Shown here one piece after another: positions 16,885-24,320 of a stretch of DNA of 33,405 nt. Within the stretch, counting starts at the first letter, position 1, and the number at the start of each line of letters is the position of its first letter. The stretch comes from Pseudomonadota bacterium (GTDB taxonomy: Bacteria; Pseudomonadota; Gammaproteobacteria; UBA6186; Azoamicaceae): positions 1 to 33,405 of the forward strand of contig JAJZUR010000002.1 of assembly GCA_021848375.1 (NCBI GenBank). The letters run 5' to 3'. The position numbers and the translations under genes are program-made. The notes beneath the pieces were generated by a model. That model was not told the origin of the DNA and searched no databases. It saw only the letters and a list, made by a program, of their open reading frames with translations.

Positions 16885-16940
16885 GTTTATTCTCCTACTA
16901 TTTATCCAATTGTTTCGTTGTTAAGAAATTTAAGCACCCC

Positions 16941-17234
16941 TTAACCGCCCAGAACGCCCATAATATCTTCTTCACGCATCACTAATAGATCTGCGCCATC
17001 GACTTTCACTTCGGTACCCGAATATTTACCAAACAGTACCTCATCGCCGACCTTCACATCGAGTTTACGCAAAACACCGTTTTCATATTTTCCAGGGCCT
17101 GCGGCCAATATTTTACCTTTCTGAGGCTTTTCACCCGCCGTTTCTGGTATCACAATCCCACTAGCGGTGGTTTTTTCTTCCAAGCGTTGAACAATCACAC
17201 GATCATGCAACGGACGAATATTGAGGTTGCTCAT
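16941..17234 (-). CDS. groES: co-chaperonin GroES (Hsp10)
   Basis: GroES caps the GroEL ring. The ATG at 17234 gives a 97-aa protein starting MSNLNIRPLHDRVIVQRLEE, in line with the family, and is preceded by TTAGGAGC; an upstream in-frame start at 17282 would add 16 residues without family support. The mobile-loop region EEKTTASGIVIPE and the C-terminal LLVMREEDIMGVL are conserved. It is transcribed first in the groES-groEL operon, from the heat-shock type promoter at 17337-17365. Confidence 0.98.
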   Translation of the reverse strand: MSNLNIRPLHDRVIVQRLEEKTTASGIVIPETAGEKPQKGKILAAGPGKYENGVLRKLDVKVGDEVLFGKYSGTEVKVDGADLLVMREEDIMGVLGG

Positions 17235-17336
17235 CTTTTTAGCTCCTAATTCACTTAAAAAATCTTTTAAAAAACTACTCAACTAACATAGTTTTAGCAA
17301 ATTTCACTTTTTAACACTCTATTCAAGTGAATGTTA

Positions 17337-17365
17337 ATATAGGGATTCCCTTGCTAAAATTCAAG
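17337..17365 (-). promoter_or_regulatory. sigma-32-type heat-shock promoter for groES-groEL
   Basis: On the minus strand CCCTTGAA (CTTGAA at 17360-17365) is followed after 15 bases by CCCTATAT (17337-17344). This matches the sigma-32 consensus CTTGAA and CCCCATNT with one main difference in the -10 element. It lies about 100 bp upstream of the groES start. No CIRCE element (TTAGCACTC inverted repeat) was seen, so HrcA control is unlikely here. Confidence 0.8.
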
Positions 17366-17379
17366 GGGAGTCTCCACCC

Positions 17380-17427
17380 ACGCCCTCACCCGCCCTTCGG
17401 GCACCCTCTCCCGTTTACGGGAGAGGG
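17380..17427 (+). repeat. REP-like element between alr and groES
   Basis: Read on the plus strand it has CCCTCACCC, a GCCC-TTC-GGGC hairpin (17392-17402), CA, and a perfect 10-bp stem CCCTCTCCCG-TTTA-CGGGAGAGGG (17404-17427). This is the same layout as the repeats at 14706 and 15001, with a different but self-complementary sequence in the stems. It lies 12 bp past the alr stop, and could protect or end that operon's mRNA, though no T-run follows. Confidence 0.85.
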
Positions 17428-17439
17428 GAAGAAGTAGAT

Positions 17440-18534
17440 TTACCATATTAGCGGAACTCGTGTGGTCAGACGGGTTAATAATTCATACGCTGAGGTGCCA
17501 ACGACTGCTGCAACCTCTTCAACAGGTAAGCCGGGTCCCCAAAGCAATACGGGATCCCCAACTTTGGCAGCCGGTTGAGATGAAAGATCGATCATGATCA
17601 TATCCATTGAAACTTGTCCTACCAAAGGTACCCGTCTGCCGTTTAAAAGCACGGGAGTCCCATCCGGCGCAACCCGCGGATAACCATCACCATAACCTGC
17701 CGCAACCACTCCGATGCGCCTATCGGTTGGGCAAACATACCTTCCCCCGTACCCAACGATTTCCCCTTTTTTTGCCTCTTGAATAGCAATGAGGGTGGAA
17801 GTTAAACTCATTATCGGTTTTAAACCTTCCATTGCACCATGACGATTTTGCAAAGGCGAAATACCATACAACATAATACCAGGGCGTACCCAATCACCAT
17901 GAGCAGTTGACCAAGCCATAATGCCCGCCGAATTGGCAAGGCTCTTAACCCCAGGCAAACCTTGCACGGTTTTAAAAAAAATCTCTATTTGTTGTGGAGT
18001 GAGGGGATCATTATCCTTATCCGCATTGGCAAAATGCGTCATAAACCCCTCAATTTGCAGTAATGGATGTTGCGATAAACAGTGCAAAACAGGGGCAAAA
18101 TGTTGAGGCTTAAAACCCAAACGATTCATTCCCGTGTTTAATTTGATCCATACCTTAAGGGGTAATAATGTGTTTTTATTTTGCACGGTGTTCAAAAAAC
18201 GGATTAAATTGATGACCTGTTCTTCTTGATGCAAAATAAGATCAAGATTTAAACGTAAAATTTCCGGTAATTCCGTCTTGGCTTCGTAAAAGCCTCCCAT
18301 CACAAAAATACGCTGCGATATGCCTGCCGCACGACATTGAACAGCCTCTTCTAAACAAGCAACGCCAAATCCATCAGCATCCGATAAAGTTTTAGCAACA
18401 TTGATCATGCCATGCCCATAACCATTGGCTTTGATCATCGCGATAATTTTTTGATGCGGACAAAATTCCCGAACTTTGGCGAAATTGTGTTTTAAGGCGG
18501 CGCTATCAATTATTGCTTTAAGCGTACGAGCCAT
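17440..18534 (-). CDS. alr: alanine racemase
   Basis: This PLP enzyme makes D-alanine for peptidoglycan. K35 (MIKANGYGHG) is the PLP lysine, R217 lies in VRPGIMLYG and Y262 in GYGGRY is the opposite catalytic base; GYGDGYPR follows. From ATG 18534 the product is 364 aa, normal for the family. This start lies inside the last codons of dnaB (17-nt overlap) with GGAAGGG just upstream; an in-frame start at 18576 would add 14 residues lacking family match. It is the last gene of the rpsF-rpsR-rplI-dnaB-alr run and is probably translationally coupled to dnaB. Confidence 0.96.
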   Translation of the reverse strand: MARTLKAIIDSAALKHNFAKVREFCPHQKIIAMIKANGYGHGMINVAKTLSDADGFGVACLEEAVQCRAAGISQRIFVMGGFYEAKTELPEILRLNLDLILHQEEQVINLIRFLNTVQNKNTLLPLKVWIKLNTGMNRLGFKPQHFAPVLHCLSQHPLLQIEGFMTHFANADKDNDPLTPQQIEIFFKTVQGLPGVKSLANSAGIMAWSTAHGDWVRPGIMLYGISPLQNRHGAMEGLKPIMSLTSTLIAIQEAKKGEIVGYGGRYVCPTDRRIGVVAAGYGDGYPRVAPDGTPVLLNGRRVPLVGQVSMDMIMIDLSSQPAAKVGDPVLLWGPGLPVEEVAAVVGTSAYELLTRLTTRVPLIW

Positions 18535-19924
18535 AGAGCCCTTCCATCGCGCGACTCTCTGCAGAATAATTTTCAAACCGAGAGTATTGACCCAAAAAGG
18601 TTAAGCGCACTGTTCCTATCGGCCCATTTCTTTGTTTACTGACAATAATCTCTGCCGTTCCTTTGTCATTAGAATCTTTGTTATACACTTCGTCCCGATA
18701 AATGAAAACGATCAGATCGGCATCCTGTTCAATAGCGCCTGATTCACGAAGATCGGACATCACTGGTCGTTTTTCTGGACGCTGTTCAAGACCACGATTT
18801 AACTGTGATAACACCACCACTGGCACATTTAACTCACGCGCCAACGCTTTCAAAGAACGTGAAATTTCGGAAATTTCTGCTGCCCGATGTTCACTATTTC
18901 CGGGAACCCGCATCAATTGCAAATAATCGATAACAATTAGGCCCAAGTTTCCATACGTACGCGCAACGCGACGGGCCCTTGCTCGTACTTCAAAAGGACT
19001 TAAAGCGCCGCTATCATCAATCAGTAATTTTTTTGAAGACATCATGCTAATTGCGGAGGTTAATCTTGGCCAATCATCATCATCTAATTGACCAGTTCGG
19101 ATCCGTTGTTGTTCAATACGACCCATAGAGGCCAACATACGCATGGCTAATGATTCTGCTGGCATTTCCATACTAAAGATAAGCACTGCTCCTTCATTTT
19201 TCATCACCGCGTGCTCAGCCATATTCATAGCAAACGTTGTTTTTCCCATTGAAGGTCGTCCTGCCACAATGATCAAATCAGAAGGCTGTAAACCCGATGT
19301 CATTTTATCAAAATCATTAAATCCAGATGCAACGCCGGTAATGGGAGTTTTTGCATGAAATAAAGTATCGATGCGATCAACGGTGCGCGCCAAAACCTCT
19401 GAAATGGCTTCTGGACCTACCCCACTGTGCCCACCTTGTTCTGCGATGGAAAACACTTTACGCTCTGCATCGTCTAACAATTCCATCGCAGAGCGACCAC
19501 CCGGTTCAAAAGCAGATTCAGTGATTTCACCGCCAATTTCAATTAAGCGACGCAAAATAGAACGTTCACGAACAATTTCGGCATAGGCGCCAATGTTGGC
19601 AGAGCTGGGTGTGTTTTTTGCTAACGCGCCTAAATAGGCCAGTCCACCGACCGCTTCTAATTCTCGTGTGCGCTCTAGGACTTCTGAAACCGTGATGACA
19701 TCAAGCGGTTTTGCTTGAACGACCAGATCCGTCATTACCCTAAAAATAGTGCGATGATCTAAACGATAAAAATCCTTTTCGGTAATGCGATCGCTGATGT
19801 TATCCCAGGCATTATTATCGAGCATTAAACCGCCCAATACCGCTTGTTCTGCGTCAATAGAATGCGGAGGCACTTTTAGCCCTGGATGAACCATTCCCTC
19901 ATTATTCAGCAAATCCTCTACCAT
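18518..19924 (-). CDS. dnaB: replicative DNA helicase DnaB
   Basis: DnaB is the hexameric helicase that unwinds DNA at the fork. The N-terminal domain begins PPHSIDAEQAVLGGLMLDN; the RecA-like domain has Walker A GRPSMGKTTFAMN (about residue 211), Walker B IVIDYLQLM and the arginine-finger region ending in SKQRNGPIGTV. At 468 aa it is of normal length, with no intein. ATG 19924 is preferred to an adjacent GTG at 19927. It follows rplI by 15 bp and overlaps alr. Confidence 0.97.
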   Translation of the reverse strand: MVEDLLNNEGMVHPGLKVPPHSIDAEQAVLGGLMLDNNAWDNISDRITEKDFYRLDHRTIFRVMTDLVVQAKPLDVITVSEVLERTRELEAVGGLAYLGALAKNTPSSANIGAYAEIVRERSILRRLIEIGGEITESAFEPGGRSAMELLDDAERKVFSIAEQGGHSGVGPEAISEVLARTVDRIDTLFHAKTPITGVASGFNDFDKMTSGLQPSDLIIVAGRPSMGKTTFAMNMAEHAVMKNEGAVLIFSMEMPAESLAMRMLASMGRIEQQRIRTGQLDDDDWPRLTSAISMMSSKKLLIDDSGALSPFEVRARARRVARTYGNLGLIVIDYLQLMRVPGNSEHRAAEISEISRSLKALARELNVPVVVLSQLNRGLEQRPEKRPVMSDLRESGAIEQDADLIVFIYRDEVYNKDSNDKGTAEIIVSKQRNGPIGTVRLTFLGQYSRFENYSAESRAMEGLYGSYA

Positions 19925-19939
19925 CACGCTGATACATCC

Positions 19940-20389
19940 TTATTCGGCTGTTATCACCAAGGTATATTTAGCCGACACTTCATTGCCCATGAAATGTAAT
20001 TCCAGTTCGTATTCACCCACTTGACGAAGCGGACCTTCCGGCAAACGCACTTCGCTTTTAGCAATGTCATGTCCTTGTTCTTTAAACGCTTCCACAATAT
20101 CATGTGCCGCAACTGAACCAAACAGTTTGCCTTCTTCCCCCGCATTTGCCGCAATGGTAATTTTCAAACCTTCAAACGTAATCGCGCGTGCACGCGCTTC
20201 TTGCAAACGCAGTTTGGCTTCTGCTTCTAATTGTGCCCGACGCTCTTCAAAATACTTGATATTATCCTTCGTCGGCGGCAATCCCTTTTTTTGTGGGATC
20301 AAATAATTACGACCAAAACCAGGTTTCACTTTTACCTTGTCACCCAGTTTTCCCAATTTAGAAATGTCTTCTAATAAAATAATTTCCAC
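19940..20389 (-). CDS. rplI: 50S ribosomal protein L9
   Basis: L9 binds 23S rRNA at the base of the L1 stalk. The 149-aa product has the N-terminal domain (MEIILLEDISKLGKLGDKVK, GRNYLIPQ), the long connecting helix and the C-terminal domain (GKLFGSVAAHDI). It starts with GTG; an ATG 8 bases upstream is in another frame. It lies between rpsR and dnaB in the operon. Confidence 0.97.
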   Translation of the reverse strand: MEIILLEDISKLGKLGDKVKVKPGFGRNYLIPQKKGLPPTKDNIKYFEERRAQLEAEAKLRLQEARARAITFEGLKITIAANAGEEGKLFGSVAAHDIVEAFKEQGHDIAKSEVRLPEGPLRQVGEYELELHFMGNEVSAKYTLVITAE

Positions 20390-20413
20390 GCGCCATTACC
20401 CCTTTACAATGAA

Positions 20414-20638
20414 TTAATGTTGATCACAATACGGCAACAACGATAAAAATCGCGCTAATTTGATAGCACGCGATAATTGACGTTGATAACGCGCCTTGGT
20501 ACCAGTAATGCGGCTGGGCACAATTTTACCACTTTCTGTAATAAAACTTCTTAAGGTTGCCAGATCTTTATAATCAATCTTTTTTACCTTTGCAGCGGAA
20601 AACCGACAATATTTACGACGACGAAATTGACGAGCCAT
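20414..20638 (-). CDS. rpsR: 30S ribosomal protein S18
   Basis: S18 binds the 16S central domain together with S6. The 74-aa product carries RRRKYCRFSA, DYKDLATLRSFI and RITGTKARYQRQL, all conserved. TAGGAG precedes the ATG. It lies 30 bp downstream of rpsF; no priB gene lies between them, unlike E. coli. Confidence 0.97.
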   Translation of the reverse strand: MARQFRRRKYCRFSAAKVKKIDYKDLATLRSFITESGKIVPSRITGTKARYQRQLSRAIKLARFLSLLPYCDQH

Positions 20639-20668
20639 AATGTTTACTCCTAGTTCTATTGCGTACGC

Positions 20669-21097
20669 TTAACCTGCCATCTGTTGATCTTCTTCAATGC
20701 CAAAGATTTCCTCTTCTGCATCAAAGTCTTTATCACGACCACTCCGATAACGGCCATTGCCCCCTTCTTTACGTTCGTCTTTTTCTTTCATTAAAGCGGA
20801 AGGCTCGGTAATCGCTTCATCTTCGATCAGAACTAAATGACGGATAACCGCATCATTAAACCGGAAGGCATTAGTGAGTTCGCCTAAGGCCTCTTCTCCA
20901 CACTCGATGTTCATCAAGAGGTAATGAGCCTTATGCAGTTTGTTGATAGGATAGGCCAGTTGCCTTCGACCCCAATCTTCTAAGCGGTGGACTTTGCCGC
21001 CTTTCCCTTCCACAATGGCGCGATAGCGCTCTATCATGGCCGGAACCTGTTCACTTTGATCCGGATGAACCATAAAAACTACTTCATAATGTCGCAT
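20669..21097 (-). CDS. rpsF: 30S ribosomal protein S6
   Basis: S6 is the partner of S18 on the 30S platform. The core (MRHYEVVFMVHPDQSEQV, RRQLAYPINKLHKAHY) is normal, followed by a charged tail of about 40 residues ending FGIEEDQQMAG, in the manner of gammaproteobacterial S6 proteins, whose tails can be extended by RimK. AGGGAG precedes the ATG. It is the first gene of its operon, with a promoter at 21188-21217. A leader of about 85 nt separates them; I could not confirm an S6:S18 binding motif in it. Confidence 0.96.
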   Translation of the reverse strand: MRHYEVVFMVHPDQSEQVPAMIERYRAIVEGKGGKVHRLEDWGRRQLAYPINKLHKAHYLLMNIECGEEALGELTNAFRFNDAVIRHLVLIEDEAITEPSALMKEKDERKEGGNGRYRSGRDKDFDAEEEIFGIEEDQQMAG

Positions 21098-21187
21098 TCA
21101 GAAACTCCCTATGGATTAAGTTAGCCTTTCCACTTTACGCAAATAAGGCAAGGAGAAGCAAGCCCTAGAGCTCGCAAAAAGTTGCTC

Positions 21188-21217
21188 ATTATAAAAGTAA
21201 TTATCCTCTCGTTGCAA
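21188..21217 (-). promoter_or_regulatory. sigma-70-type promoter for rpsF operon
   Basis: On the minus strand TTGCAA (21212-21217) is followed after 18 bases by a perfect TATAAT (21188-21193). It is about 90 bp upstream of the rpsF ATG, in the 238-bp gap shared with the divergent L,D-transpeptidase gene. Confidence 0.7.
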
Positions 21218-21335
21218 CAAGTTAATTAGCTAATAAATGTTGACGTTATGACAGCGCTTTGCTTAGTATCTTTACCCGCACTAAACTTAACGTAAATGAA
21301 GGTGTAACCATAATGATAGGGAAAAGGAAAGGAAG

Positions 21336-21959
21336 ATGAAAATGCTCTCTTATAGTCGTATGTTATTAGGGTTTTTAGTATTGGGTCTTAGCGGATGTGC
21401 CACTTCAGCGGTACCGCACGTTCCACCCGAAAAAGTAAGAGAACATATCAGCAAACTGGGTATTCAACCCACGCCGCAGATCGTCGTCGTCGATACCAAA
21501 AAACAAATTTTAGCGCTATTAGAAAATAATCGAATTAAAAATATATACACCATTTCCACCAGCAAGCGCGGGCTTGGGCAACGGATAAATACGTTTCAAA
21601 CCCCCCAGGGCCTACATAGAATTAATGAAAAAATTGGCACTGGCGCAGAACCTTATACCATTTTTCATCGCAGACAGTATGCAGGCGTTTGGCACAAGCT
21701 TCCAAGGCATAAACACCGCAAAGATTATGTCAGTACGCGAATTTTGCGCCTCGAAGGCTTACAAGCAGGCTTTAATCGCGGACGCGATAATAGAGGCAGA
21801 GTCGTCGATTCAGAAGCTAGGGGCGTTTACATTCATGGCACCACCATGGAATGGAAGTTGGGATATCCCAGCACCAAAGGCTGCGTTCACATGAGTGCCC
21901 GTGATGTCATTCACTTATTTGAGCAAGTTCCAACAGGAACGCTGGTTTGGATCAATTAA
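21336..21959 (+). CDS. L,D-transpeptidase (YkuD family) lipoprotein
   Basis: The enzyme would form 3-3 crosslinks in peptidoglycan or attach proteins to it. A signal sequence ends in the lipobox LSGC (C21), so the mature protein is lipid-anchored. The catalytic domain starts near residue 48 (QIVVVDTKKQILALLENN) and carries H167 in YIHGTTMEW and C183 in STKGCVHMS, the YkuD signature. Its length, 207 aa, is typical. ATG 21336 and ATG 21342 both have GGAA-type sites upstream; either could be used. It is transcribed away from rpsF. Confidence 0.92.
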   Translation: MKMLSYSRMLLGFLVLGLSGCATSAVPHVPPEKVREHISKLGIQPTPQIVVVDTKKQILALLENNRIKNIYTISTSKRGLGQRINTFQTPQGLHRINEKIGTGAEPYTIFHRRQYAGVWHKLPRHKHRKDYVSTRILRLEGLQAGFNRGRDNRGRVVDSEARGVYIHGTTMEWKLGYPSTKGCVHMSARDVIHLFEQVPTGTLVWIN

Positions 21960-22106
21960 AAAACTGGCGTTTCTATCGTGTAATTACACCCTAATCCCTC
22001 TCTTCATCCGCTCCTTTATTTCATAAAGTAAATGGAACTTTCACGTTCTTTCAGTGACCAATGATACAGAGAGAAAAATTACTTTTTTTGACAAGGAGCC
22101 TATCAA

Positions 22107-23183
22107 ATGAGCCCATTAAAAAAACAGCAAGAAAGAGATCGCTTCATAAAAAAAGCTACCAAAAATTCGTTTTTTAAAGCTCTAAAACAAAGATTTATTG
22201 CAGCCGTGCAGCCTATTGGCCAACAATTATTAATGATGGCCCTCGATGTCTATAGTAATCAAGAGATGACCGAAGCAGAACGCATTAAAGCTGCAGAAAA
22301 AATGGGCAGCATAGGCAATCAATTGATTGAGTTGCCTTTTAAAATGTTAAAAGGCGGCATGGACGAAAAAAATGTCAAAACTGGATTTTCAGAATTTTTT
22401 AAGATATTGCGCGATGTTCAAGAGTTCTTTGAAGAAAATCCAAAACTTGCCGGCAATGTTGGTCAAAAATTAGAGCGTGCGATGCAGCCCTTGCAAAATT
22501 TTATTGATAAAGCAACCTCTATTGTTGAACAATCGCCTATGCCGGATGAATTGAAAAAAGGCGTCATAGAACGATTAGGGCAGGTAAAAACACGAGCCGA
22601 TCAGGTAACAAAGTCTTTACATCCTGAATTATTAACGCACGTCAGTAAAATTGCAGCAGAAGTCATAAACCCCGAAGGCGATATTACCAACATGGTGCAA
22701 CCTGCCATACAAATTGCAAAAATGGCAATGGAGACACCCTTGCTTACAGATTTGAGAAAGCAATTTCTTTCAGCTGTATTTCCGATTGGGGGAACTATCT
22801 TAAATGTAGCCCTTGATTTGCATAACGCTAATTTATTAAATGATAAACAACGCAGTGAATTGACCGATATCGGTAGGGATATTATGCGCATTCCATATCA
22901 ATTATTATCTGGAAAAACCGATTTTAATGGGGCAGTAACGAAGTTGGAGGAATCTTTAAAATCGCTTGGTTCGTTTTTTCTTTCCAATCCAGAAATTGCT
23001 GTTAAAGCCGGCGCCACGATTTCATCCTCTTTAGTACCGATGAATGGATTTTTACAAACCACACTCAATACGACGGGTGTCCCCAGTCTATTAATGAAAG
23101 GCTTCAAGTTCTTGGCCGAGAATATAGATACGGTTAAAAATGTCGTTGAAATGTCTAAAAAAGTTCCCGGGAAGGAACCTTAA
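22107..23183 (+). CDS. unrecognised protein with two tandem ~115-residue helical repeats
   Basis: I do not recognise this family. The 358-aa product is largely helical, has no signal peptide or clear membrane segment and carries a clear internal duplication. Residues ~22-140 and ~212-330 align with an offset of 190: FIAAVQPIGQQLLMMALD with FLSAVFPIGGTILNVALD, IGNQLIELPFKMLKGG with IGRDIMRIPYQLLSGK, and ENPKLAGNVG with SNPEIAVKAG. The linker (about 141-211) has a KPEL/HVSK-type charged helix. AAGGAG lies well placed before the ATG. It converges on, and overlaps by 29 bp, the gene at 23155-23988. A secreted effector in a host-associated lineage is one thought, but nothing in the sequence proves it. 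Confidence 0.8.
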   Translation: MSPLKKQQERDRFIKKATKNSFFKALKQRFIAAVQPIGQQLLMMALDVYSNQEMTEAERIKAAEKMGSIGNQLIELPFKMLKGGMDEKNVKTGFSEFFKILRDVQEFFEENPKLAGNVGQKLERAMQPLQNFIDKATSIVEQSPMPDELKKGVIERLGQVKTRADQVTKSLHPELLTHVSKIAAEVINPEGDITNMVQPAIQIAKMAMETPLLTDLRKQFLSAVFPIGGTILNVALDLHNANLLNDKQRSELTDIGRDIMRIPYQLLSGKTDFNGAVTKLEESLKSLGSFFLSNPEIAVKAGATISSSLVPMNGFLQTTLNTTGVPSLLMKGFKFLAENIDTVKNVVEMSKKVPGKEP

Positions 23184-23988
23184 ATATAGACTGCTTTTGA
23201 TATGGTTCAATTAGCTTCCATCCCGTTTCTATATCCTCGCGTATTGCTTGTACAACTTGATCGTCGATGGTGAGAATGTCTTTTCTTAATTTATTTCGCA
23301 TATTCGTTATTAATTGAGAAAATTCTTTTTTAATCAGATTATCGCAAACCTCAATCATTCCTTGACCTTTTTTCTCTAAATTCTTAACAATTTCCAGTGA
23401 CTCAACTCTGAATGTAATTTTTTCCCACCGTTCACGAACAGGCTGCATAATACTTCTAATGTCTTTTATCAACGCTAAATACTGCAAGCATTGCTGGCAT
23501 GTTATCTCCGGATTCTGGGAGTGCTTCATCTGATCTGAAAAAGTTAAAAACCTTTCCATCGCCAATCGCGTTCGTTTTCTAAAGTCCAGAATATCATTTT
23601 TGCCATAACGTTCTAATTCCATCGTTGATACAAATGGATTTGTTTTATGATAATAGGTAGCAATATATAATAAATATTTTACTATCTCACTGTTTTTCAC
23701 AGTATTGAGATCAGCTTGAACCAAGGCGTTATCGGCAAGTATAAAATATTCATTTTCAAGACAAATACATAATGTATCAGAAATATAAGACTCTAACTTC
23801 TTAAGAATTTCCTCTATAAATAATAGTTCATTATTATCTTCCCGTAATAGCGGATTACAATGTCGTTGCAAAGTTAAATATAAATAGGCTCCATCTATCT
23901 CACATTTTTCTAGATATTGCACAAGATAATGGTGGATAACGACGTTATTTAATAATTTTTTCCGGTATTTTTTGTTTTTTTTTGCCAT
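23155..23988 (-). CDS. unrecognised protein, probably the 3' part of a longer gene
   Basis: The 277-aa product is charged and mostly helical, with paired cysteines (CQQCLQYL near residue 164) and no signal or membrane segment; I do not recognise its family. Its ATG lies inside the preceding 93-aa frame (44-bp overlap) and lacks any Shine-Dalgarno motif. The overlap contains an A9 run (minus strand GGCAAAAAAAAAC), and removing one A would join the two frames into one protein of about 355 aa. It may therefore be a split gene, or be made by slippage. The 3' end overlaps the convergent gene and encodes an intrinsic terminator in its last codons. Confidence 0.65.
   Translation of the reverse strand: MAKKNKKYRKKLLNNVVIHHYLVQYLEKCEIDGAYLYLTLQRHCNPLLREDNNELLFIEEILKKLESYISDTLCICLENEYFILADNALVQADLNTVKNSEIVKYLLYIATYYHKTNPFVSTMELERYGKNDILDFRKRTRLAMERFLTFSDQMKHSQNPEITCQQCLQYLALIKDIRSIMQPVRERWEKITFRVESLEIVKNLEKKGQGMIEVCDNLIKKEFSQLITNMRNKLRKDILTIDDQVVQAIREDIETGWKLIEPYQKQSIFKVPSRELF
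23157..23180 (-). terminator. intrinsic terminator embedded in the end of the minus-strand gene
   Basis: On the minus strand AAGGTTCC-TTCCCG-GGAACTTT makes an 8-bp stem with one G-U pair, and is followed by TTT then AG. It lies wholly inside the last codons and stop of the gene at 23155. It also includes a perfect 10-bp palindrome TTCCCGGGAA (23164-23173). Confidence 0.55.
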
Positions 23989-24226
23989 TTTTTGCTAAAA
24001 AACTATTTATCTTTTTTCTTTCATTACTAAACTCAATCGCGGGCTTTCGTATCGATTCAACAGGATCTACTTCCCACATGGATTCAGTAAAGATACACGG
24101 AATAGAGTCAGACGCTGGTGGGGTTAAAAACGAGGTGGCCTCATAATTATATTTATTGATTTCAGTGTCAAATTCTGATTCTAATGCCTTTAATCTTTGC
24201 TGCAATTCATCTTGTACAACGCTCAC
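23945..24226 (-). CDS. unrecognised protein, probably the 5' part of the split gene
   Basis: The 93-aa frame starts with GTG at 24226 after a good GAGAGGA site and has a promoter-like sequence at 24270-24298. It starts with a short amphipathic helix (LQQRLKALESEFDTEINKYN), then a loop rich in Pro and Ser, and ends in a lysine-rich tail that is the A-rich overlap with the 23155-23988 frame. The good start here and the missing one downstream suggest that this is the true N-terminus of one longer protein interrupted at the A9 run. Function unknown. Confidence 0.6.
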   Translation of the reverse strand: MSVVQDELQQRLKALESEFDTEINKYNYEATSFLTPPASDSIPCIFTESMWEVDPVESIRKPAIEFSNERKKINSFLAKNGKKKQKIPEKIIK

Positions 24227-24269
24227 ACAGCAATTCCTCTCTAGAATTTATACGTTCAAAATAGATGAC

Positions 24270-24298
24270 AGCATAGCTGAATTCGAAGTTAACTTCAA
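24270..24298 (-). promoter_or_regulatory. promoter-like site upstream of the unknown split gene
   Basis: On the minus strand TTGAAG (24293-24298) and TATGCT (24270-24275) are 17 bases apart, four of six matches each to the sigma-70 consensus. The -35 overlaps a perfect 12-bp palindrome GAAGTTAACTTC (24285-24296) that could be an operator. Confidence 0.45.
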
Positions 24299-24320
24299 AA
24301 TGTGTACATACAATGATTTT

